DNA from: Bugula neritina
Lineage: Eukaryota > Bryozoa > Gymnolaemata > Cheilostomatida > Bugulidae
Reading direction: 5' to 3'
Assembly: GCA_964035545.1 (NCBI GenBank)
Contig: OZ037767.1
Coordinates: 19,811,628-19,875,627, forward strand
Length of the DNA stretch: 64,000 nt
A model generated the notes under the pieces. It ran no database searches. It was not told the origin of the DNA and was given only the letters and a program-made list of their open reading frames with translations. Positions within the stretch are counted from its first letter, which is position 1, and every line of letters begins with the position of its first letter. Shown here piece after piece: positions 39,072 through 48,969 of the stretch. The position numbers were made by a program, and so were the translations under genes.

Positions 39072-39839
39072 GTTTAGAGGCTAGTGTAGATTAATGTCTT
39101 TGGTTTAGCATGAGCTGCAGGTTGTAGTAGATTATTGTTGTGTAAGACTCGGATATATTATCAAAATGAATAGCTCTAATTCTCACCAGCACATCCAGTT
39201 GTTTGTAGCGTTCAATGGTCTTCTCAATAATTCTCACCACATCAGATTCAATGGTAAGATCTCCAACTATAGTGATGACATCACCAGCTCCTTTACACAG
39301 ACTCACAGTCTCCTATAAAAATGTTATATAACGAGCCTAATATATGCTCAGCTATAAAGACAATATGTAGGTAATGTCAAAATATAGTTCATAAAGTATA
39401 ACCTACCTGCAGGTTTGGTTTATCTCTGCCACAGAGAGCCAGTCTAGATCCAAAAGATGCAAAGTGGATGGCAGTGGCTCTTCCAATACCAGAACTGGCT
39501 CCTGCATGTATACAATAGTATTACTAAAACTCAATTGCCATTTGATAGTGTTTAGAAAGACCCCAAAAGGTTTTTAACATTAGAATATCCTCATCTCGTG
39601 CAATTCTTTTGTAGCAATTAAATACAAGAATTGCATCCAGTTTAAGGCAGATGAAGTTTCTAATGATTATACAGCTAATCTGTAATGGTAAATTTATTTT
39701 TGACATATTGTATAAAGTAGAATCCTTCAGTTATACAGGCAAAGGAAAGCTTTACAGACAATATTTGTAAAATATTAAAAAGAAAGCTAAATATAGTCAT
39801 ACCTGTTATTATAGCAACTTTTCCTCTAAGAGATGCCAT

Positions 39840-41557
39840 GATTACCAAAGAATAAATTGGACTGACTGTGAGACTACAGTACTAGACAGGAACTAATTAA
39901 TCTTATAAACTGACTGCATGGGTACTTCTGCACTATTAGATATATATTATATATATCATCATCATCCAGGCATTCAATAACTCGTTACATGATATATCCT
40001 CTCTCTATTAATATTACAGAGGGTTACGTTTACTTCTGTAAACAGTTATATATACTATTATAGCAATAGTGACTGAACAATTCTGCATTAAATTTTATCA
40101 CCACCCAAACATGTGATTATGTGCTACATTGTATATACTATCTTCACGTACTCAAAGCCGGTTATATTTTGAGGTAAAAACTATGGCCTTCTGCATACCA
40201 CTACATAAACAACTTGTCTCTATATTATATTGGGTTTATTGTGTGACTCACTGTTACAGGAGCTTTTTGTTCTTGCTTTAAGTAAAATATTGTTTGATTA
40301 AAGCTTTTTTTTAAAAGCCTTTGCAATTTCTTTTTACTGGTAGCTTTTTTGATGATCGAGTCAGTACAGCTCAGGAAATGTTCCTTTTGTTAAAGATGCA
40401 GGCAATTTAGACTTTATTGCTCAAATAATTTTAAGCATTACATTTCCTTTTGTTTTTAACTTCATTAATTAAAAGTTCTGTAAGAAATAGCTGTATTGAT
40501 TAATGCTAATTTAATAAGATTTTTATACGTTTATAGGTTACAGTATTGTAAGAAATATAGACCGTTGGCATTAAGCAAAAAGGTTGAGTTGTATCCTGCA
40601 TCTCTGCATCCAGCATTCAGTATTCACAACACATAAGTATCTGTGCCACTCAGCACCAGTGCTGTCACACTCAGTTTCTATCTTTTTATAGTTCTGAAAG
40701 CTCCAATATTCATGGCATCATTGCATTTTATTACACACAGAGCTGTTGCCTTTTGCAATGCTGATTAATAATTTTGAGAGTGATATTTGTGAAACTTGTT
40801 CGAACTCCAGTGAAGGCCAGTAGTGATGTTAGGAAGAGCATCCAGTCATAAGTGCTCCTGTGCCTCATCTGAATAAGTCCCTAGCCCGCTTTAACAAAAA
40901 CCCATTCCATCAGGGATTTCTCACAAGGGTTTCCCTCCTATATTGGGATTAGAATTCTCCCAGCATTGCTTTTTAACTGTGCAGTAGACAAAAGTTATTA
41001 TAGTCATGTAATCACTGCATGACCAATAGTATCATATGGTAATTTAAAAAGTGGTTAGGGTTGCTGTTTGATGTATCAGTTAAATGAATGCTATGTTAAA
41101 GATTCTTGGCCACTGCTTCTATATCATTGTCCCAGGTTTACTGGCAAATAGTCAAACTTTTATCTTCTGTAGGCATTTATTTTTAAAAGATATCAGTTTG
41201 ATGTGTTGAGAGCTGTTACAAATCACTCTTCAACTATTTATATGCCTATATGTGATAGATAAATAAATAGGGGTGTTGCATAAGTAATAACTTGTAGTAA
41301 CTTTTGTTTCAGTGTTTTATAAACTTTCAATTTTATATAGGATGAAATACAAAGTTGATCTGATGGTGAATTTTGCATGCTATAGATATATTCTGCTTAT
41401 AATATGATAGGAATATAATAACAAACAAATTCATCCTGTGTATAATTATATGGTATCATAGAATCTAATGTAGCACATATGAACATCAAGAGTGTTGCAG
41501 TAGCAGAATGATCAAAATTCTATTTGATTGTACTGCAGCTATAATGTTATGCTTTTA
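39840..41557. other. Intergenic gap SDR-6 to SDR-7
   Basis: No exon seen. 39840-39990 is the SDR-6 leader and promoter region, alike in SDR-2 and SDR-7. 40690-40800 is a dispersed short repeat, 40802-40945 a 5'-truncated SINE. From about 40980 to 41557 the sequence matches 36230-36796, the 3' flank of SDR-6. Confidence 0.6.
40802..40945 (+). mobile_element. tRNA-derived SINE, copy 5, 5'-truncated
   Basis: Contains GATGTTAGGAAGAGCATCCA, GTGCCTCATCTGAATAAGTC and CATCAGGGATTTCTCACAA in family order. The tRNA-like head is missing apart from a B-box remnant. It occupies the same position relative to SDR-7 as copy 4 does to SDR-6. Confidence 0.8.
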
Positions 41558-43832
41558 TCATACTGGAAGTTGAGGCGTGCTCAAGTGAAATCCTCCATCT
41601 AACAGAAGTTGAACTCCCGTGGTAAAACTTGACTCACTACTAGCCAGGAAAGCTATAGACTTAGCAACTTCCTCTGGTTGTCCAACTCTCCCAATAGGGT
41701 AGGCAGCTCCTGTCTTCTCAAAAAACTAAAATCAATTCTGACTTTGAACTATCATTCTCACTCACAGCGAATTCTAATAGTATGTTTACAACTGCAGGGC
41801 AGTTTTAATGAAATATTTGAAAGGCTAAAAAGATATAAAGCTCTTTACTATTCAGTTATAAATACTGACTGCATGTGTGGAAAAAAGAAAATAAAAATGC
41901 TTCTTTGAAAAGTGCAGAAAGTGTTTGCTTTACTTACGGCTGGTATTTTATCTTTTGGTATTGCTTTATCGAATATGCCTGTTTCAATGATACCTGGGCT
42001 AAAACAGATTCATTAAAATATCTAATAGAATAGTGAGATTAGCAACTTTGTCATCTAAGATGTTCAATTTTTTGTAGCAAAAAAAAGTTGATCTTATAAC
42101 AAAGCAAAAAGCCTAACTACATATAATATTGCTCTTGAAGTATGCTCTTGAATGTTACCAGATATCTGAGTGATACAAACAGTTAACAGATAGCTTATGC
42201 AAACACTTCTACTCTTGTATGATTTCTTGCTTAGAATGAAAGTCTCATTTCAATATGTTATACAAATAAAGTTAAAACAGAATACATACTTAATAGTGTT
42301 GACTTTCACTTGTTTAGGAGCAAGATCTAAGGCTAAACTTCTTGCAAAGTGATCTATAGCTGCCTTGGACATGCTGTATGCTACAGCTTTGGGACACTAA
42401 AACAGTATGGAGTTTGATAAATTAATAACATATTCATTGTTAGTAATGGGGAAAAGTGATAGTGATGGAAAGTGTTATTAAATTATGACGATTAATTGTG
42501 AGTGATTGTGAGTGATTAGTCAGGATAGTGAGTGAGAGTGAGTGATATTGGTGCTGTGGGAAACTACAACAGTCAAGTGCCAAACCTAACATAGCTAAAT
42601 GTCATACCAGCAGAGTTTCACATCTACATCAATTCAATTAGCTCCACAAGTTAAAATGTTAATTGCTTTTTAAAGTTGTATAAGATTAATGCTATAGAGA
42701 ACTTAGTACAGATATTGTCGATGCTGCACTAGATGTGATGACAATGGATCCTTTACTCTCAATCAGATATGGAACAGCTAGTTGTGTCAGATGGTACACA
42801 GCTCTGATGTTGGTAGCCATTATCAAGTCAAATTGTTCCAGAGTCTCATCTATGATGCTGTTAAATCTTACGATTCCTGCGTTATTAACCTTTATAAAGA
42901 ATATAAATACATAAATAGACTATATTTACTTATTTAACAGTTTCATAGACTCTGTTCAACGATAGTTTCTATATTTTTATATATTTAAAAGCAACAACTA
43001 GAACTTCTGACTGAAAATTAGATACAAATATACTGTATGTATGTATATGAAAGTATTGTTTAGACTTTAGAGGCTAGTGTAGATTAATGTGTTTGGTTTA
43101 GCATGAGCTGCAGGTTGTAGTAGATTATTGTTGTGTAAGACTCAGATATATAATCAAAATGAATAGCTCTAGTTCTCACCAGCACATCCAGCTGTTTGTA
43201 GTGTTCTATTGTATTCTCAATAATTCTCACCACATCAGATTCAATAGTAAGATCTCCAACTATAGTGATGACATCACCAGCTCCTTTACATAAACTCGCA
43301 GTTTTCTATAAAGAGATTATAATATAATGATGGAGCCTAATATGCTCAGCTTTAAAGACAATGCAGGTAAGGTCACAATATAGTTTATAAAATATAACCT
43401 ACCTGAAGATTGACTTCATTTCTACCACAGAGAGCCAGTCTAGATCCAAGAGATGCAAAGTGGATAGCAGTGGCTCTTCCAATACCAGAACTGGCTCCTG
43501 TATGTACAATAGTATTACTAAAACTCAATTTCTATTTGATCATGCCTAAGAGAGACGCCAAAAGGTTTTTGACATTAGAATATCCTCATCTCATGCAATT
43601 CTTTTGTAGCAATTAAATACAAGAATTGAGGCAGTTTAAGGCAGATGAAGTTTCTAATGATTATACAGCTAATCTGTAATGGTAAATTTATTTTTGACAT
43701 ATTGTATAAAGTAGAATCATTCAGTTATACAGGCACAAGAAAGTTTTACAGACACTATTTATAAATAGTAAAAAGAGAGTTAAATATAGTAATACCTGTT
43801 ATTATAGCAACTTTTCCTTTAAGGGATGCCAT
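41558..43832 (-). CDS. SDR-7, classical short-chain dehydrogenase/reductase, 7 exons, complete
   Basis: Exons in gene order: 43796-43832, 43403-43497, 43180-43305, 42710-42889, 42290-42396, 41938-41998, 41558-41725; 774 nt, 257 aa. Start ATG at 43830-43832, stop TGA at 41558-41560. It has [24 protein letters not shown]-type opening of exon 4, Asn in ATNI-type context, a SS pair, YSMSK and LDGGFHLS. It is the intact twin of SDR-6, with exons, introns and both flanks alignable by eye. The end of exon 2 is the exception: it is of the NEVNLQ version used by SDR-1, -8 and -9. Exon 3 begins KTASLCK because the first codon has changed. Introns 3 and 4 lack the two MITEs present in SDR-6. Confidence 0.92.
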
Positions 43833-44591
43833 ATGATTACCAAAGAATCAATTTGACTGACTGTGAGGCTGCTGCACTAGACACATGAACTAATCTATCA
43901 AACTGACTTATCATCCAGGCATGCGATTATGTGCTACGTGCAGTTATATTTCAATGCCAACAAACTATGCGTCTTCTGCATATCATTGCACAAATAACTC
44001 GCCTGCCTCGATATTGTGGAGATTTTGTATTGTTATATATCGAAAGGACAACTCCTCATTGCTTATTCTCTCCATGCATTATGGCACGAGGCATATGCTT
44101 GCTGCAAATGAAGTTAATCAACTATCGTGATGGTGCTAGCCGTGATAGCCAATCAGCGAAGCCAGTGTTGTATACACTGGTGATGTATTAGGATGGGACC
44201 ATATTTACAATTAGCAAATGGGAGAAGTCTAATAACTTGTGCTAGTAGTTAGCGTGCTTGACTGGTCGGCGGATAGCACTGGGATTTGTCATTGAAAAGT
44301 CTCGTATATTCTCTCTCTGATTATGTAACGTGTTTTGACAATTGTACAGTTTTATTAGTGTCTTGAAATAAATAGAATAAAGCTGGTGAAATAGTTTTGC
44401 CTAAATAGACCCGATAATAAACAGTGGAGCGAAAATTCACAACAATATTATAATTATTTAGGTTGATTGTGTGCCTCAGTTTCTCTCTTTTTATAGTTCT
44501 GAAAACTCCAATATTCATAGCATCATTGTATTTTATTACACACAGAGCTGTTGCCTTTCACAATGTTGATCAAGAATTTTGAGAGTGATAT
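43833..44591. other. Upstream region of SDR-7
   Basis: 43833-43960 matches the SDR-6 leader. 44490-44591 matches 40690-40790, that is, the left part of the next duplication unit, which is then cut by the decayed Ty3/gypsy element. A tRNA-like stretch near 44240-44270 is too weak to call. Confidence 0.5.
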
Positions 44592-44961
44592 TGTTGTAAT
44601 TTTTACTCTTGCGGGTTTCAGTGTATAATCAAATTAGTGCATTGCTTGCAATCTAATCAATCTCACAATTGCAGTTTCAGATAATAAAAAAGTATATTTA
44701 TACAAATAGGTACACAAATAAAACTCTACATCTACTCAGATATTTTACAGCAACTCAATACAGTGTTTCTAGCTCGCCTGTCTACTAACAACTGTTCTGC
44801 TACGCGGGAAGCCACAGTCCTAATAATAACTGACGATTCCTATTGGAGGGTTAGTTGTCTCGGGTCATCTTTCTACACACGCATTGACCCCGTATTACAG
44901 TTAGAAGGGAATTAGTGCTTTCCTCTTTTCAATTATGATAGTAGTCCATCGAGCCACCACA
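44592..44961 (-). repeat. Putative 3' LTR of the old Ty3/gypsy element
   Basis: 370 bp that on the minus strand begins TGTGGTGGCTCGATGG and ends ATTACAACA (TG...CA). It lies directly after a purine-rich tract. It contains TATAAATA about 65% of the way in, a plausible TATA box. With no second copy in the window the limits are inferred from termini alone. Confidence 0.65.
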
Positions 44962-44974
44962 CCGCCCCCACTAG
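44962..44974 (-). other. Polypurine tract of the old Ty3/gypsy element
   Basis: CTAGTGGGGGCGG on the minus strand, abutting the LTR start TGTGG. Confidence 0.6.
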
Positions 44975-45260
44975 TAGAAAGCCCACTTTCTGATAACAAT
45001 AATCATACAATAATAATAAGAGTAATAAAAAAAACAAATACATAATACGAAGCATACATAAGTCAGCAACGACAAGAGATAACTATTACAAAAAAAATAC
45101 ACACATGTGGCCAGATATAGAGAGAGAAGTATGGCTAGCTATGCCGGTAACCAGCAAAAGAAGACGACAGGCATCTACATGATCACAATATCGTACACCG
45201 AGAGTTCCCAGGAAGGATAGGATTCACAGATAATTCCTTGTTTTATAAGGGTCACTGTCA

Positions 45261-46142
45261 CTATTTGGGAGACCGATGTTTAGCCTTGTGGGCACGTAGT
45301 CTTCGTTTCATCCGCTCTACAGAGTCTTTGAGTTGATATAGCCCAGTGGTTGTATTCAATAATTCTGGGGCCAACTGTGTGAAATCAGCCTGTAGTCGGA
45401 GGAGCCGCTCTTCTATGGTGGCCAGGCGGGTCGGTCGTTCTGTGGGTGGCATCGTGGCCCTCCTGCGAGGTGGTTCTACCTCTTCCTCTACTTCCGCTGG
45501 AGTCGGTTCTTCAGGAACGGGGATAGCTTCAGGTTTATCAGCTACCATGGGGAACTGTTGTCAGGCGTACTTCAACGCATACTGGAACCCAGAAGTCAGG
45601 ACGGTTAGTACTAACGCCTTCTTCACCAGTGACCGAATGAGTGCTAAGAATTCCGGATACATGTCGGCGTCCACGACGTAGTTTTTTCCGGGATAGCATC
45701 CAGTAGCCCTATGTACGATGACTGGGTAAGGATAGACATCGTGATGCCTACAGGCGCAAAAGGCTAGTAAGAAGTGTGCATCTACATGCAGTCTTAACGA
45801 ACAATGTGATGGCCGGTCCTCATTACATATTTGACATCGGGTGCTCCCCTTTGGTCCCCATGCGGCCTCTATTTTTCTTTTTGTTGCCGGCGACACCCAC
45901 CGCCAACGGCGGCGTAATGGCCCCGGTAATCCGCCTTCTACTTCTTCTTTTTCCATAGGTAAGGGAGGAAGCGATTGGTCCCGTGACCTGGTGGTAGCAG
46001 GTCGAGTGTAACCTGAAAGAGTTCAACCGTGTTAATGAGATACACTGAAGTGTTGCCATCATTAGACAGCCTGACAGTTTCCCATTCGGTTAAACACTCG
46101 CGATATTTATACTGGCAAATAGTTGGAGGGAAACAACACACT
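45261..46142 (-). pseudogene. Extra 3' ORF region of the old Ty3/gypsy element (zinc-finger-like plus coiled coil)
   Basis: Three overlapping frames in sequence (45938-46141, 45561-45956, 45261-45548) look like one decayed protein. The middle part has CQIC followed by HCSLRLHVDAH, a possible Cys2-His2 arrangement, then a hydrophobic stretch LVLTVLTSGF. The last part is Pro/Glu-rich, then a Leu-heptad segment (TIEERLLRLQADF) and a basic tail. It lies between pol and the 3' LTR where other elements have an envelope gene, but shows no signal peptide or furin-like site that I can see. Function unknown. Confidence 0.45.
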
Positions 46143-46336
46143 GCAATAGGAGATCGCTGAAATCTCTAAGTCAATCTGTGTCCCCACCACTGCATTTCGC
46201 CAGCTTATCTCTAGCTTAGTCAACTCAGTCGAGTCAAAGCCGAGTGATGCAATTTAGTTTCCATACCAAAAGAACATAGCTAACTCACCCCCCGATCCGG
46301 TATTGTAAGACATATTGAATTTTAGAATGGTTTTTA

Positions 46337-46979
46337 CTAGTGGCTAGTGGTACGTCTGCTCTTAACTGCATCAGCATAAGAAAAAACTGAGCAACATGAT
46401 TGTGGTGCGTGATTATGACTTCGCACACCCGGCAGATTAATTCTATTTGTAGTTCTGCCAATGTAAAAGTTGATATTTCCGTGGGGCTCATGACTCCCAC
46501 AATTTGCCGATGGTTTTCTCGTACTGTTTCCCGCTAGACTTTCATATGTGCCGCTTTTAACGCAGTCACATACAAAATCTTTCAAATACGCTGGGGGTTG
46601 TCTAGTACGCTGTCCTCGTTCCAGAGGGGGTGGTGCACTCACCGGTGAACTATCAAGTTCTACTGGAGGAGATTCCAGTTTTCTAGTAACTATTTCTTCT
46701 CTGATTTCTGCGGATGAAGCCCCTCCCTCCGTGGGGTTTTGCACTTCCGGATCCGGCTTGGGTTCCGGTAGTGATGGCGTCAGACCTGGCGCTGGAGGTG
46801 GCGAACGCACTTCTGTCGGTGGAAGCGGTCATTCGTCTCTTGCCAGGTCCTCCTCCCGCGGCATGACCATCTCATACTCGGATCCATGCCGCCGTCGCCC
46901 GCGCTTTGTTGTCTGCCTTTTTGGCTCCAACAACAGGGGGGCCTCTCCCACCGCGTCTGGGCTAGCCTAATACGACTTC
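46337..46979 (-). pseudogene. Pol C-terminal tail of the old Ty3/gypsy element
   Basis: Pro-, Glu- and Ser-rich sequence ending with RGQRTRQPPAYLKDF, a basic-aromatic motif typical of the end of gypsy pol polyproteins. It is joined upstream to a decayed integrase C-terminal segment (about 46967-47170) containing EAMPNHTYKIE and SIQNEARLKSY before a TAG. Confidence 0.6.
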
Positions 46980-47169
46980 AAGCGAGCCTCATTCTGGATA
47001 GACACCTGTCCTGATTGCTCAATCTTGTAGGTATGGTTGGGCATAGCCTCGACTACCACGTAGGCTGTTATTTAGCCGCCTGTCCACGACGCCTACGGTA
47101 ATTAACCATCCACACCCAATCTCCTGTCTGATAGAGGGGTGGCTCCTCGAAGTCCTCACGTCGCACCTG

Positions 47170-48060
47170 CTACTGCCTTTCCCCCAGCATTTCGTGTGCA
47201 ACCCTCATCCGCTCTACCAGTTCACTGGCATACTCGTGAACTGAGATATCTTGCTCGGGAACATGGTAGGTAAAGTGGTTAGGGACTAGAGTCTTTCTAC
47301 CGAGCATCAGGAGGTTAGGAGTTTCACCAGTGCTGGTGTGTAGTGTGCTGCGGTAAGCGCGCATGACCTGCGGCCGTACCGTATTCCATTCCTCCTGACT
47401 ACGCCCGAGGAGTAGACTCGGGAGCGCATCACCTAGCATCCGGTTGTTGCGCTCCACCACCCCGTTACCTCGCGGGTGGTAGGAGGTAGTCCTGCTTTGA
47501 TTTACTCCCCAGAGGCGGCAGAAGTCACTCATCAGTTGAGACCGGAACTGAGCCCCCTGGTCAAAATGTATCTGTTCGAGGTTGCCGAAATAACAGAATA
47601 CATGTTGATCTAGCACTCTTGCCACTGTTGGAGCCGACGCATCTGGAATTGCCAGGGCGTCGGCCCACCTAGTGAAGTGGTCGGTTAATACTAGGATCCA
47701 GCTGTTGCCTCTGGGAGTCAGGGGCATGGGTCCGACCAGGTCGACAGCTACTACTTGCCATGGCCGTCCAGCATATAACCTTCGCCGTCCCGCTTCACCA
47801 GGGAGACGGCCATGCTTGCTGGCCTGGCAGATTTTACACTGCTTCACTCTGAGTCAGACATCACGCCTAATTCTGGGCCAGTGCCACCGGAGCTGTAGTT
47901 TGGCGATCACCCTCTGGACTCTTGCGTGAGCCTGTTTGTGAGCGTCCCAAATCAGCTCACGGCGCATGGCAGCAGGGCAGATCGCCCTCTTCTTCTCGGG
48001 GTGTCTGCCGTTGGCGGCTAGAGTAAGGGTCAGCAGACCATCTTGCCCGATTTGCAGCAA
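47170..48060 (-). pseudogene. Integrase of the old Ty3/gypsy element, broken
   Basis: Two frames: 47854-48060, with the His-rich part of the zinc domain (DAHKQAHARV), and 47170-47847, which starts KQCKICQASK (the Cys pair) and continues with the core VDLVGP (first Asp), HFDQGAQF (second Asp) and VERNNR (Glu). The DDE residues are visible. A TGA separates the two frames and a TAG ends the second. Positions where relatives usually have Asp or Glu read Asn or Lys (EEWNTV, GRKTLVPNH). Confidence 0.85.
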
Positions 48061-48263
48061 GTCCCAACGCTGGCAGAATAGCCGAAACTTGGCGCATCCC
48101 TGCCTCAGTTGTTCTTCACTGAGTCAGCGCCCTTCCTTTTTGGCCCGATACACATCTGCCACCACTCCGGGAAAGTTTTCCTAGAGCTTCCTCAGCTCCC
48201 GAACGTTATTGGCTAAAACAGGGTTGGCGCGGAGGTTTTTCACAGCCTCCGAATGCTTGTCAG

Positions 48264-48959
48264 CTATCGGCTTGAGTTGACCCTGGTCCCAGTCAAAGTC
48301 TGCTCCTTAGTGAGCCAGAGCTTCCAATTCAAATCGTGGGGACCTCCATCCCTCTTCTCGACGTTGAGGCACTGTTTACAACCTCTGTCTGGCCGCCGAC
48401 TCAGCCCATCCGCATTGCCGTGTTTCCTACCCGGCCGATGTTCGATCCAGTAAAAAAACTCAGCCAGGATCTCGAGCCATCGAGCGACCTGACTGGACGG
48501 TTCAGCTCTCTTGCACAACCAAATCAAAGAGGCATGATCCGTACGCAGCTGGAACTTCCTGCTGTACAGATAAGGTCAGAAGTGCTTCACTGACTTGATT
48601 ACTGCCAGCAACTCCTTTCGGGTAGTGCAGTAATTTTGTTCAGTGGGTGAGAGAGACTTGCTGTAGTAAGCCACTACTACTTCTTGGCCTTCCTGCACTT
48701 GTGACAGCACAGTGCCAACATTCTGGTCATTGGCGTTCGTGTCTAAGATATACTCCAGAGTGGGGTCTGGGTAGGCCAAGACGGGTGCCGTCAGTAGGCA
48801 ACCCTTGAGGCGGTCGAACGCCTGTTGTTTGACTGGGGACCACTGCCACGTCATCCCCTTTGCGGTAAGCCGGTTTAACGGCTGTGCTATCTCCGCAAAG
48901 TCTGGTATGTATTGCCGGTAATACCTTACCAGACCCAGAAATGTCCGGAGTCTGGTCAA
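48264..48959 (-). pseudogene. RT thumb and RNase H of the old Ty3/gypsy element, broken
   Basis: 48576-48959 gives FLGLVRYYRQYIPDF, then an RNase H start reading ILDTNANDQNVGTVLSQ. The usual catalytic Asp of the DTDAS-type motif is Asn, and neighbouring Ser and Ala positions read Asn and Thr. 48264-48527 continues with WLEILAEFFYWIEHRPGRK and HGNADGLSRRP, the RNase H C-terminus, in another frame. Confidence 0.85.
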
Positions 48960-48969
48960 ATCCTGGGGG

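Larger units (their letters stand above)
36797..39839 (-). pseudogene. SDR-6, SDR copy with a frameshift in exon 7
   Basis: All seven exons are recognisable: 39803-39839, 39407-39501, 39187-39312, 38371-38550, 37432-37538, 37079-37139, 36797-36966. Exons 1-6 read cleanly, with TGxxxGIG, LALCGRDKPNLQ, NNAG, Asn in ATNI, ITSS and YSMSK. Exon 7 is 170 nt against 168 in its close paralog SDR-7. Two extra nucleotides in the segment 36922-36935 shift the frame and put a TAG at 36922-36924, removing about 45 C-terminal residues including the LDGG region. Another MITE (37546-37981) lies 8 bp upstream of the exon 5 border and replaces most of the pyrimidine tract. It could still make a shortened protein, but pseudogene is the simpler reading. 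Confidence 0.85.

Noticed and set aside
44230-44290. A third tRNA-like promoter (TGCTAGTAGTTAGCG)
   Set aside because: Only a loose A-box match; no convincing B box or clover-leaf.
45561-45956. An envelope-like protein in the old retroelement
   Set aside because: No signal peptide, cleavage site or fusion/transmembrane arrangement visible; the Cys/His pattern fits a zinc finger better.
45346-46970. Plus-strand frames of 111 and 140 codons in the old retroelement
   Set aside because: Antisense shadows of the GC-rich 3' region; no homology, and the minus-strand frames read as element proteins.
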